In this document: in pieces, positions 1-7,266 of the stretch
Layout of the letters: each line of letters opens with the position of its first letter
Numbering within the stretch: position 1 is the first letter of the stretch
Source: Lachnospiraceae bacterium
Lineage (GTDB): Bacteria; Bacillota; Clostridia; Lachnospirales; Lachnospiraceae
DNA: 18,590 bases
Reading direction: 5' to 3'
Assembly: GCA_003488445.1 (NCBI GenBank)
Contig: DNLO01000161.1
Span: 229 to 18,818 of the forward strand
The notes under the pieces: model-generated
The model's database searches: none
Seen by the model: the letters and a program-made list of their open reading frames with translations, nothing else
Told to the model about the DNA's origin: nothing
Position numbers and translations under genes: made by a program

Positions 1-27
1 TGAAGCCCGACAGGGCGGAATGCGATT

Positions 28-34
28 AAGGAGG
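28..34 (+). promoter_or_regulatory. Ribosome binding site deciding the pheT start
   Basis: AAGGAGG lies 10 bases before the ATG at 45 but only 1 base before the in-frame TTG at 36. The ATG is therefore the better start. Confidence 0.8.
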
Positions 35-44
35 ATTGAATATA

Positions 45-2474
45 ATGAAGACACCACTTAGCTGGATAAAAGATTTCGTACCGGACCTGAACTGCACAGA
101 CCGTGAATTCGTGGATGCCATGACTATGTCAGGCACAAAATGCGAAGGATACGAAAGACTGGATAAGAATCTGGAAAAGATCGTCGTAGGCAGGATAGAA
201 AAGATAGAGCCGCATCCCGATGCTGACAAGCTTATAGTCTGTCAGGTGAATGTGGGAGGAGAGACCATACAGATAGTCACCGGAGCGAATAACGTGAGTG
301 AGGGTGATCTCGTCCCTGTCGTACTGGACGGCGGCAAGGTGGCCGGAGGTCATGACGGAGGCCCCCTTCCTGAGGACGGCATAAAGATCAAGGCAGGAAA
401 GCTCAGAGGTGTCGAATCCTACGGCATGATGTGCTCCATAGAAGAGCTGGGCTCATCAAGGGACGTATATCCCGAGGCACCGGAGGAGGGCATATACCTT
501 TTTGACAGCAACAGTGGGCTGAAGCCCGGAGATGATGCCATAGAGGCTCTTGGACTGCGTGATACCGTCTTTGACTATGAGATCACCTCCAACCGTGTAG
601 ACTGCTACGCGATCATGGGTGTGGCAAGAGAGGCTGCAGCCACCTTCGATCTGCCCTTCAGATATCCCGATATCAGGGAGACCGGCAGTGGCGCCAAGGC
701 TTCCGACTTCATCTCGGTAGAGATAGAGGATAAGGACCTGTGCTCAAGATACATAGCCAGAGTGGTAAAGAACATAAAGATCGGCGAGTCACCCGAATGG
801 ATGAAGAAGAGACTCCGTGCCTGCGGCATACGTCCCATAAGCAATATCGTGGATATCACCAATTTTGTGATGCTTGAGTATGGTCAGCCTATGCATGCCT
901 TCGATCTTTCTACCATCGCAGGAGGCAGGATCGTCGTAAAACGTGCCAAGGACGGAGACACCTTCACGACGCTTGACGGCGAGGAGAGGAAGCTCGACCA
1001 TGATGTGCTGACCATATGTGACGGAGAGAAGGCTGTGGCTCTTGCAGGAATCATGGGAGGTGAGAATTCCATGATCACCGATTCGGTACATGATGTGCTC
1101 TTCGAGGCAGCCACATTCAACGGAGCCAACATCAGGAAATCGTCCCGCAGGATCGGTCTTCGCACCGATTCCTCCGGCATATTCGAAAAGGGACTCGACC
1201 CCAACAATGCTTACGATGCCATGGAAAGAGCCTGTTCTCTCATCGAAGAGCTCGGATGCGGCGAAGTACAGATCGGAAGAGTGGACGTGCACGGAGATCT
1301 TCCCGAGAAGAAGAGGATAGCCTTTGAGCCTGAGCGCATCAACGAATATCTGGGCACGGATATCGATAAGGATACGATGCTCTCTTATTTCAAAAGACTG
1401 GAGGTAGGATATGACAAAGACAGTAATGAGCTTGTTGTACCAACCTTCAGGCAGGATCTGATCGGCTTCGCGGATTCTTCCGAGGAGGTGGCACGTATCT
1501 ACGGATATGACAGGATACCCACGACACTTCCGAAAGATACGGCACAGATGGGCAGCGTGCCCTTCAAGATCATGATCGAGAACCTTGCAAAGAATATTGC
1601 CATATCTCTCGGCTTCTCGCAGGGATACTGCTATTCCTTCGAAAGCCCTGACGTATTCGACAAGCTGAGGCTTCCCGAAGATGCTCCGGAAAGAAAAGCG
1701 ATACAGATCTCGAATCCGCTGGGTGTGGATTTCTCCATCATGCGCACCCTGCCTCTGAACGGTATACTCAGCTCACTTTCCACCAACTACAACAGAAGGA
1801 ATGAGAATGTGAAGCTCTTTGAGCTGGCGAATATCTACCTTGCACGTACGGAGCTTCCCATAACCGATTATCCCGATGAGAGGATGCAGTTCACTCTGGG
1901 TGCCTACGGAGATACAGACTTCTATGATATGAAGGGTGTTGTGGAAGAGTTCATATACAAAGCCGGAATGAAAGAAAGGATAAAGTATCAGGTTTCAGCA
2001 AGACCTTATCTGCATCCCGGACGTCAGGCTGATATCCTCTACGACAATACAGTCATAGGCTATCTCGGACAGGTACATCCACTTACAGCCAAGGCATACG
2101 ACATGGCCAAGACGGAAGTATATATCGCCGTACTCGACATGCCTGAGATAGTTAGCAGGGCTTCATTTGAGCCAAGGTATATGGGACTGGCAAAGTATCC
2201 CTCCGTATCCAGGGATCTCTCGATGGTGGTGCCCAAGAAGGTACAGGCGCAGGATATAGACGATATCATAGTACAAAGAGGCGGCAAGATACTCGAAAGC
2301 TTCAGGCTCTTCGACATCTACGAGGGAGAGCAGATAGGAGAGGACTGCAAGAGTATGGCCTATACAGTAGTGTTCAGGGATAAGAACAAGACCCTTTCCG
2401 ACGACGATATAGCAGCCGCCATGAAAAAGATACTGAACGGCCTGCAAGGACTCGGCATAGAGCTGAGGTCATGA
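45..2474 (+). CDS. pheT: Phenylalanine--tRNA ligase beta subunit
   Basis: This is the beta subunit of the cytoplasmic alpha2-beta2 enzyme that charges tRNA-Phe with phenylalanine. The 809-residue product has the usual bacterial length and domain order. An N-terminal OB-fold tRNA-binding domain covers about residues 38-150 and carries the HPDADKL signature at 57-63. B3/4 (editing) and B5 regions follow, then a catalytic-like core, and a C-terminal FDX-ACB anticodon-binding domain from about 716, starting at [14 protein letters not shown]. The ATG at 45 is preferred over TTG at 36 because an AAGGAGG site lies 10 bases upstream of it. The pheS gene normally precedes pheT and is expected just left of the window. 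The stop codon overlaps the queA start in an ATGA junction, which implies translational coupling. Identification is secure. Confidence 0.97.
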   Translation: MKTPLSWIKDFVPDLNCTDREFVDAMTMSGTKCEGYERLDKNLEKIVVGRIEKIEPHPDADKLIVCQVNVGGETIQIVTGANNVSEGDLVPVVLDGGKVAGGHDGGPLPEDGIKIKAGKLRGVESYGMMCSIEELGSSRDVYPEAPEEGIYLFDSNSGLKPGDDAIEALGLRDTVFDYEITSNRVDCYAIMGVAREAAATFDLPFRYPDIRETGSGAKASDFISVEIEDKDLCSRYIARVVKNIKIGESPEWMKKRLRACGIRPISNIVDITNFVMLEYGQPMHAFDLSTIAGGRIVVKRAKDGDTFTTLDGEERKLDHDVLTICDGEKAVALAGIMGGENSMITDSVHDVLFEAATFNGANIRKSSRRIGLRTDSSGIFEKGLDPNNAYDAMERACSLIEELGCGEVQIGRVDVHGDLPEKKRIAFEPERINEYLGTDIDKDTMLSYFKRLEVGYDKDSNELVVPTFRQDLIGFADSSEEVARIYGYDRIPTTLPKDTAQMGSVPFKIMIENLAKNIAISLGFSQGYCYSFESPDVFDKLRLPEDAPERKAIQISNPLGVDFSIMRTLPLNGILSSLSTNYNRRNENVKLFELANIYLARTELPITDYPDERMQFTLGAYGDTDFYDMKGVVEEFIYKAGMKERIKYQVSARPYLHPGRQADILYDNTVIGYLGQVHPLTAKAYDMAKTEVYIAVLDMPEIVSRASFEPRYMGLAKYPSVSRDLSMVVPKKVQAQDIDDIIVQRGGKILESFRLFDIYEGEQIGEDCKSMAYTVVFRDKNKTLSDDDIAAAMKKILNGLQGLGIELRS

Positions 2475-3511
2475 CGGACAGACTGCTAAGATCAGATTTT
2501 TATTATGATCTTCCCGAAGAGCTCATAGCCCAGGATCCACTCCTGAAGCGTGACAGCTCCAGACTGCTGGTGCTGGACAAAAAGACCGGGGAGATCAGAC
2601 ATGATGTGTTCCATAATATCATCTCTTATCTGAATCCCGGAGATCTGCTGGTGTTGAATGATACCAAGGTGATCCCCGCAAGGCTTATGGGTTCCAAGGA
2701 AGAGACCGGGGCTTCTGCGGAGGTACTGCTTCTGAAGAACAAGGGTGATAATGTGTGGGAGTGCCTGGTGCGCCCGGGCAAAAAGCTGCGTACGGGGGCA
2801 AAGATCACTTTCGGTGACGGAAGGCTGAAAGCCGAGGTGACCGGCATCGCTGATGAGGGATGCCGGCTTGTGAGATTTGCTTATGAGGGTATCTGGGAGG
2901 AGGTGCTGGACTCTCTGGGAGAGATGCCCCTGCCGCCCTATATAACACACAAGCTCCAGGATAAGAACAGATATCAGACCGTATATGCCAGATATGAGGG
3001 ATCTGCTGCAGCTCCCACTGCCGGACTTCACTTTACGGACGAGCTGCTGGATGCGGTGAGAGAAAAGGGTGCGGATACTGCATTTGTTACATTGCATGTA
3101 GGGCTTGGCACCTTTCGTCCGGTGAAAGAGGACAACATCCTGGACCATCATATGCATACCGAATGGTACCGGATCTCAAAGGAAACTGCTGACAGGATAA
3201 ACAGCGTAAAAAAGAATAAGAGCGGAAGGGTGATCTGCGTTGGCACCACTTCCTGCAGGACACTGGAGGCTGCATCAGATGACGAGGGAATGGTCAGCGC
3301 AGGAAGTGCCCAGACAGATATCTTCATCTATCCGGGATACCAATTTAAGACGGTGGATGCTCTCATTACCAATTTTCATCTTCCCGAATCGACTCTTATC
3401 ATGCTGGTCAGTGCTCTCGGTGGATATGAGAATGTTATGAACGCGTACAGAGAGGCAGTGAAGGAACGTTACAGGTTTTTCAGTTTTGGCGATGCCATGT
3501 TTCTGAGTTAA
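2471..3511 (+). CDS. queA: S-adenosylmethionine:tRNA ribosyltransferase-isomerase
   Basis: QueA transfers and isomerises the ribosyl group of S-adenosylmethionine onto preQ1-modified tRNA, giving epoxyqueuosine at the wobble position of GUN-anticodon tRNAs. The 346-residue product matches the family's usual length. It has the N-terminal signature [10 protein letters not shown], then [22 protein letters not shown] near residue 182, and the family C-terminus with [15 protein letters not shown] near 300 followed by [11 protein letters not shown]. The start codon overlaps the pheT stop (ATGA). The only Shine-Dalgarno-like bases, GAGG at 2465-2468, sit very close to it, so coupling to pheT translation is likely. 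The usual partner tgt is not adjacent. Identification is secure. Confidence 0.97.
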   Translation: MTDRLLRSDFYYDLPEELIAQDPLLKRDSSRLLVLDKKTGEIRHDVFHNIISYLNPGDLLVLNDTKVIPARLMGSKEETGASAEVLLLKNKGDNVWECLVRPGKKLRTGAKITFGDGRLKAEVTGIADEGCRLVRFAYEGIWEEVLDSLGEMPLPPYITHKLQDKNRYQTVYARYEGSAAAPTAGLHFTDELLDAVREKGADTAFVTLHVGLGTFRPVKEDNILDHHMHTEWYRISKETADRINSVKKNKSGRVICVGTTSCRTLEAASDDEGMVSAGSAQTDIFIYPGYQFKTVDALITNFHLPESTLIMLVSALGGYENVMNAYREAVKERYRFFSFGDAMFLS

Positions 3512-3514
3512 AAT
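3486..3514 (+). promoter_or_regulatory. Possible sigma-A promoter for the MATE-ATPase-HD gene
   Basis: TTGGCG at 3486-3491 and TAAAAT at 3509-3514 are separated by exactly 17 bases, matching 4/6 and 5/6 of the consensus. The site overlaps the queA stop codon. It would start a transcript about 34 bases before the ATG at 3555, letting that gene be expressed apart from pheT-queA. This rests on pattern only. Confidence 0.35.
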
Positions 3515-3554
3515 ATGATTATGGATATTGGAATGATCTTCCTGAGAGTCAAAT

Positions 3555-6209
3555 ATGAATAAAACTGACAACAGGATGCTGGAAAAGCTCTTCTTTAATA
3601 TGCTCCCCGTCCAGGTGCTGATATTTGCCATGGGTTCAGTGAATTCCATAGTGGACGGCGTGATCGCCGGACAGTTCATAGGACCCGGGGCTGTAGGTGT
3701 GGTGGGTCTGTACTATTCGATGGTCAATATCTACAATGCCACAGGGTCTGTGCTGCTGGGTGGTACGGCAGTGCTGTGCGGCAGGTATATGGGAAGAGGT
3801 GACCGTAAGAAGACCGAAGGCATCTTTTCTCTCAATCTCACGCTCACCTTCATCATCGGAGTATTGCTGACTTTCGTCTGTCTTGTTTTCAGAGGCCCCC
3901 TTGCCGTGCTTCTGGGAGCTACAGAAGAGCTTAAGGGAGATCTTGTCACATATATCACCGGATATGCCTTAGGTATACTCCCCATGCTGCTTGCCCAGCA
4001 GATAGCGGCCTTTCTTCAGCTTGAGAGAAGGAGTGTGAGAGGATATATCGGAGTGGCCGGAATGATCATATCCAATGTCTCCCTCGACATTCTTTTCGTT
4101 TCCATACTGAAGATGGGCATATGGGGACTGGCTCTTGCCACTTCATTCAGTAATATAGTTTATTTCCTTATTCTCGTGCCTTACTATTTCACTTCGAAGG
4201 CACAGCTGCACTACAGTATCCGCAATGCCCTGTGGAGCAAGGCTCTGTCTCTTGTAAAGATCGGCTTCCCCGGTGCCCTGCTGGTGTTCTGTATCGCCAT
4301 CAGATTCACCGTGATCAACCACATCCTGATAGCCTGTGCCGGAAACGACGGGATATCTGCCATGGGTGCATTTAACATGATACATGGGCTCATCATCTCA
4401 TACTGTCTGGGCAACGGTGCCATAATACGGATGCTGGTGAGCGTCTTTATGGGAGAGCAGGATAAGACCTCCATCAAAAAGATACTTCATGTGGTGTTTA
4501 CCAAAGCCCTGGCTCTGGCATGTGTACTGGCTGTCATTCTGGTCCTTATCTCACCGGGCATCACACGGATATTCTTCGCAGACAGTACGAGCAACGTATA
4601 TCATCTGCTGCATCAGCTTCTGATCATATATTCGTTCTGCATGCCTCTGATACTGATTTGTCAGATATTCACAAATTATCTTCAGGCAATGGGGCATACA
4701 AGGTTCGTCAATTTCCAGTCGGTATTCGACGGCTTCTTCTCGATGGTACTGCCGGCACTGGTACTGGCGCCTGTTATGGGAGCTTTGGGTGTATGGCTGT
4801 CCAATCCCATCGGGATAATACTGACGATAATGACCGTACCGTTATACTGCATCATCTACTGGAAGCGTATACCCGCTTCTTACGATGAGTGGCTTTTATT
4901 CTCACCCGGATTCGGTGCGGATCCCGAAGACTGCTTTGCTGTCACGATACATGATACTGCCGATGTCACCCTGGCATCTGCAGGTGTGCAGGACTTCTGC
5001 GAAAGACACGATATAGGCAAGAGATCGGCTTATTTTTCGGCCCTGTGTCTTGAAGAGATGGCTGTAAACGTGGTTAAACACGGTTTCATGCTCGACAGCA
5101 GATCGCATACACTTGATATCAGGGCAGTGTATTCGGCCGGCAACATGATGCTGAGGCTTAGAGATGACTGCATCCCTTTCGATCCTTCTGAAATGGCTGA
5201 GATAGTAAAGGACAGCGGTTCGTTCGAAAACAACGGGATACGGATGGTCTATAATATAGCCGATGAGGTCACATATCAGAATCTCCTGGGGATGAATGTG
5301 CTGACAGTAAAGATACTGGAGCGCGATCTCGGGGCAGTGGAGAGTACCGATTATCTCCTGGAGACAAAGCTGAAGGAAGATGATCCCGGGCTTCATAAGA
5401 TATTCAAGGACACCGTGTTTGTGGTCCAGAGCATTCTCAACCGCTACAAGCTGATGTTTCCGGAGTATACGGACCATTCGATCTTCCACAGTCTCACGGT
5501 CATCGATTCATGCAACCGCCTGATAGGGGAAGAGCAGATAGACAAGCTCAATACGGATGAGATATTCATACTTCTCATGGGATGCTACCTGCATGATGTG
5601 GGAATGGGCATAAGTGAAAATGATTTTCTGGAATTCAAGGATCGTCTGGGTGAAGAGGAATACTTCAGGACGAATCCCGGAGCATCCAAGTCGGATTTCG
5701 TCAGGGATCGTCACAACGAATTCAGCGGTCTTTTCATCGAGAAATATGCCGGTCTGTTCGATCTGCCCACACCTGAGCATACCTTTGCGATAAAGCAGGT
5801 GGCAAGGGGACACAGGAAAACGGATCTTTTCGATGAGAAGGAGTATCCGGCCGCTTTCGCTCTTCCGAACGGGAACTCTGTATGTCTGCCATATCTTGCT
5901 TCTCTGCTTCGGATCGCTGACGAGATAGACGTCGTAGCTACCCGCAATCCCATACTGCTGTACGATATCGGTTCACTGACTGACAACAAGCAGATCGCAG
6001 AAAACAAAAAGCTCAATGCCATCAAGGCCATGATGATGACGAAGGAAGCCTTCGTACTGACTGCTCATACAGATGACAGCACCGTATATGAGGATCTGGT
6101 CCGTATGGCGGATAAAATGCAGAAGACACTTGATCTGTGCCGGAAGGTTATAGCGGAGCGTACTGATTTCAGGCTCATACAGAAGAAGGTCATCCTGAGG
6201 AAAGCATAA
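3555..6209 (+). CDS. MATE-type transporter fused to RsbW-like ATPase and HD hydrolase domains
   Basis: The product has 884 residues in three parts. Residues 1-440 form a full MATE/polysaccharide-flippase-superfamily unit with about 12 hydrophobic helices and the typical N-terminal MLPVQVLIFAMGSVNSIVDG stretch. Residues 455-590 resemble the RsbW/GHKL (HATPase_c_2) fold: the N-box is EEMAVNVVKHGF with E501, N505 and H509, a DDCIPFDP loop follows at 537-544, and GIRMV at 561 stands in the nucleotide-lid region. Residues 615-870 hold an HD-type metal-dependent hydrolase domain: H641/H645, H680-D681, H720, H753 and D789 in LLRIADEID. The start at 3555 is the first possible one after an in-frame stop at 3543; its ribosome binding site is weak. 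MATE-HATPase fusions are, as far as I recall, known in Clostridia; the added HD domain I cannot place. The substrate and signalling role are unknown. Confidence 0.85.
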   Translation: MNKTDNRMLEKLFFNMLPVQVLIFAMGSVNSIVDGVIAGQFIGPGAVGVVGLYYSMVNIYNATGSVLLGGTAVLCGRYMGRGDRKKTEGIFSLNLTLTFIIGVLLTFVCLVFRGPLAVLLGATEELKGDLVTYITGYALGILPMLLAQQIAAFLQLERRSVRGYIGVAGMIISNVSLDILFVSILKMGIWGLALATSFSNIVYFLILVPYYFTSKAQLHYSIRNALWSKALSLVKIGFPGALLVFCIAIRFTVINHILIACAGNDGISAMGAFNMIHGLIISYCLGNGAIIRMLVSVFMGEQDKTSIKKILHVVFTKALALACVLAVILVLISPGITRIFFADSTSNVYHLLHQLLIIYSFCMPLILICQIFTNYLQAMGHTRFVNFQSVFDGFFSMVLPALVLAPVMGALGVWLSNPIGIILTIMTVPLYCIIYWKRIPASYDEWLLFSPGFGADPEDCFAVTIHDTADVTLASAGVQDFCERHDIGKRSAYFSALCLEEMAVNVVKHGFMLDSRSHTLDIRAVYSAGNMMLRLRDDCIPFDPSEMAEIVKDSGSFENNGIRMVYNIADEVTYQNLLGMNVLTVKILERDLGAVESTDYLLETKLKEDDPGLHKIFKDTVFVVQSILNRYKLMFPEYTDHSIFHSLTVIDSCNRLIGEEQIDKLNTDEIFILLMGCYLHDVGMGISENDFLEFKDRLGEEEYFRTNPGASKSDFVRDRHNEFSGLFIEKYAGLFDLPTPEHTFAIKQVARGHRKTDLFDEKEYPAAFALPNGNSVCLPYLASLLRIADEIDVVATRNPILLYDIGSLTDNKQIAENKKLNAIKAMMMTKEAFVLTAHTDDSTVYEDLVRMADKMQKTLDLCRKVIAERTDFRLIQKKVILRKA

Positions 6210-6243
6210 GACACGGAAGACACCGGGGCAGGGAGATGATCTG

Positions 6244-7119
6244 TCAGGATGCTGGGACCACGCTGACCGACATGGTGTTTTTGTCACAGAGTGTGATGAT
6301 ATTTCCGCTTACGGTCCCGTAGGTTTCGATACCCTCATCGGCAAGGAGCTTTATCAGCTTTTCATTGGGAGCCTCATCTTCGGAAGTGCTTATCACGGCA
6401 TACACCGGGGTGGTAAGCTCCAGAAGATCTTTTTCCGCCTTCTGATATTTTCCGTGGTGCGGTATCTTGATCCAGTCAGCATCGAGCTCATCACTTCGAG
6501 ATACATCCGAATCCATAATCTGTTTGATCCTTGCCTTTTCAATGTCACCGGTAAAGAGCAGCCGGTTATCACCGTAGCTCAGCATGCACATCAAAGACAT
6601 GTTGTTATCCGGCTTTTCTCCGTTCTCAAGGATGGATGCCGGATCTGACGGAGGATAGAAGACGATCTTTATATCGCCGTATGTGACAGTTTCTTTCTGA
6701 TCCACGTAGAACACATTGTCCCTGTCCTTTACGGCTTCCATAAGGACCGGATAATACTCCTTCTCACTGACATAGTCGGGAAGATATATGCTGCCCACGG
6801 GATATTCCCGTATGATCTTTGCTGCACTTCCGATATGGTCCTTGTCGTAATGAGACAATATCATGAATTCGATGTCCGAATCCCCGGATCTTTTCAGATA
6901 TGAATCTATGATGTCATATGCATCCCCGGTGCCGGTATCTATGATGCCGGTGATATCTCCGCAGGTGATAACTGCCGCATCCGCCTTGCCCACGTCGAGA
7001 TCGGCGACCGTGAGCCCGTTCCACTTCTTTGAGCCGATATATTTGTATGAAAATGCCGCAACACACACCAGCACGACCAGTATGACGGCGGCCGGTATTA
7101 TCCTCTTCCTGTTTTCCAT
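6244..7119 (-). CDS. Membrane-anchored ComEC-type metallo-beta-lactamase-fold hydrolase
   Basis: The 291-residue product starts with a short basic segment and one hydrophobic helix (about 7-27), so it is probably anchored with its catalytic domain outside the membrane. The rest is the MBL domain found in ComEC/Rec2 and its stand-alone relatives. It has LDVGKADA at 41-48 (the family norm is LDVGQGDA), IIDTGT, the metal motif SHYDKDH with H90, D92, D94 and H95, an NNMSL segment near 172, LLFTGD with D192, and PHHG at 220-223. Some stand-alone relatives are nucleases or phosphodiesterases; the substrate here cannot be read. The ATG at 7119 is chosen because AGGA lies 5 bases upstream. A longer in-frame reading to 7203 would run through the promoter region. 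The gene converges on the MATE fusion with a 34-base gap and no clear terminator. Confidence 0.88.
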   Translation of the reverse strand: MENRKRIIPAAVILVVLVCVAAFSYKYIGSKKWNGLTVADLDVGKADAAVITCGDITGIIDTGTGDAYDIIDSYLKRSGDSDIEFMILSHYDKDHIGSAAKIIREYPVGSIYLPDYVSEKEYYPVLMEAVKDRDNVFYVDQKETVTYGDIKIVFYPPSDPASILENGEKPDNNMSLMCMLSYGDNRLLFTGDIEKARIKQIMDSDVSRSDELDADWIKIPHHGKYQKAEKDLLELTTPVYAVISTSEDEAPNEKLIKLLADEGIETYGTVSGNIITLCDKNTMSVSVVPAS

Positions 7120-7124
7120 ATGAA

Positions 7125-7128
7125 TCCT
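7125..7128 (-). promoter_or_regulatory. Ribosome binding site deciding the MBL hydrolase start
   Basis: Read on the - strand, AGGA sits 5 bases before ATG 7119, with a second GAGG (7131-7134) just upstream. The longer start candidates at 7146 and 7203 have no comparable site. Confidence 0.6.
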
Positions 7129-7173
7129 ATCCTCACTCACGGGCATTGCCCTGTCATGTCTTGAAGCTCCATT

Positions 7174-7213
7174 ATCATAATATGAATGATACGTCTTAGG
7201 CAATTGATGACAA
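7174..7213 (-). promoter_or_regulatory. Promoter(s) for the MBL hydrolase gene
   Basis: On the - strand, TTGCCT (7203-7198) and TATGAT (7179-7174) are 18 bases apart. A second overlapping pair, TTGTCA (7213-7208) and TATCAT (7191-7186), has 16-base spacing. Either would give a leader of roughly 50-60 bases before ATG 7119. Both are sigma-A-like by eye only. Confidence 0.45.
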
Positions 7214-7229
7214 TGATTACGATATCAAT
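7203..7229. repeat. Inverted repeat in the divergent promoter region, possible operator
   Basis: ATTGAT (7203-7208) and ATCAAT (7224-7229) are perfect inverted arms separated by 15 bases. The repeat overlaps the -35 regions of the leftward promoters and lies just upstream of the rightward -10 of the his operon, where a regulator could affect both genes. Six-base arms in an A/T-rich region can arise by chance. Confidence 0.25.
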
Positions 7230-7248
7230 CGCATTTTGCAGAGTTTCG

Positions 7249-7257
7249 TGGTATATT
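7249..7257 (+). promoter_or_regulatory. Extended -10 element of the his operon
   Basis: TGGTATATT fits an extended -10 (TG, one base, then a TATATT hexamer). No good -35 lies 16-18 bases upstream, which an extended -10 can tolerate. The expected transcription start, about 6-8 bases downstream, falls only 2-4 bases before ATG 7267. There is no attenuator, T-box or long leader in the 147-base gap. Confidence 0.45.
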
Positions 7258-7266
7258 ATTTTAGTT

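Noticed and set aside
3-29. Possible last codons of pheS, ending in TAA at 27-29
   Set aside because: The frame reads KPDRAECD and does not resemble the usual PheS C-terminus. A TGA at 1-3 in another frame is equally possible, so the upstream gene end cannot be assigned.
789-1292. Long open frame of 167 codons on the opposite strand of pheT
   Set aside because: It lies wholly inside the securely identified pheT gene, shows no recognisable family motif and no ribosome binding site. It is a shadow frame.
6256-6283. Hairpin-like ACCA...TGGT followed by GTTTTTG as a terminator for the MATE fusion gene
   Set aside because: The stem is only four base pairs and lies inside the converging coding region. 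Too weak to call.
7120-7203. 28-residue N-terminal extension of the MBL hydrolase
   Set aside because: It would place charged residues before the signal anchor and overlaps the predicted leftward promoter. ATG 7119 has a proper AGGA site.
7186-7266. N-terminal extension of HisZG by 27 hydrophobic residues (start at ATG 7186)
   Set aside because: The extension has no match to the HisZ N-terminus, no ribosome binding site, and runs across the promoter elements. ATG 7267 gives the normal family start.
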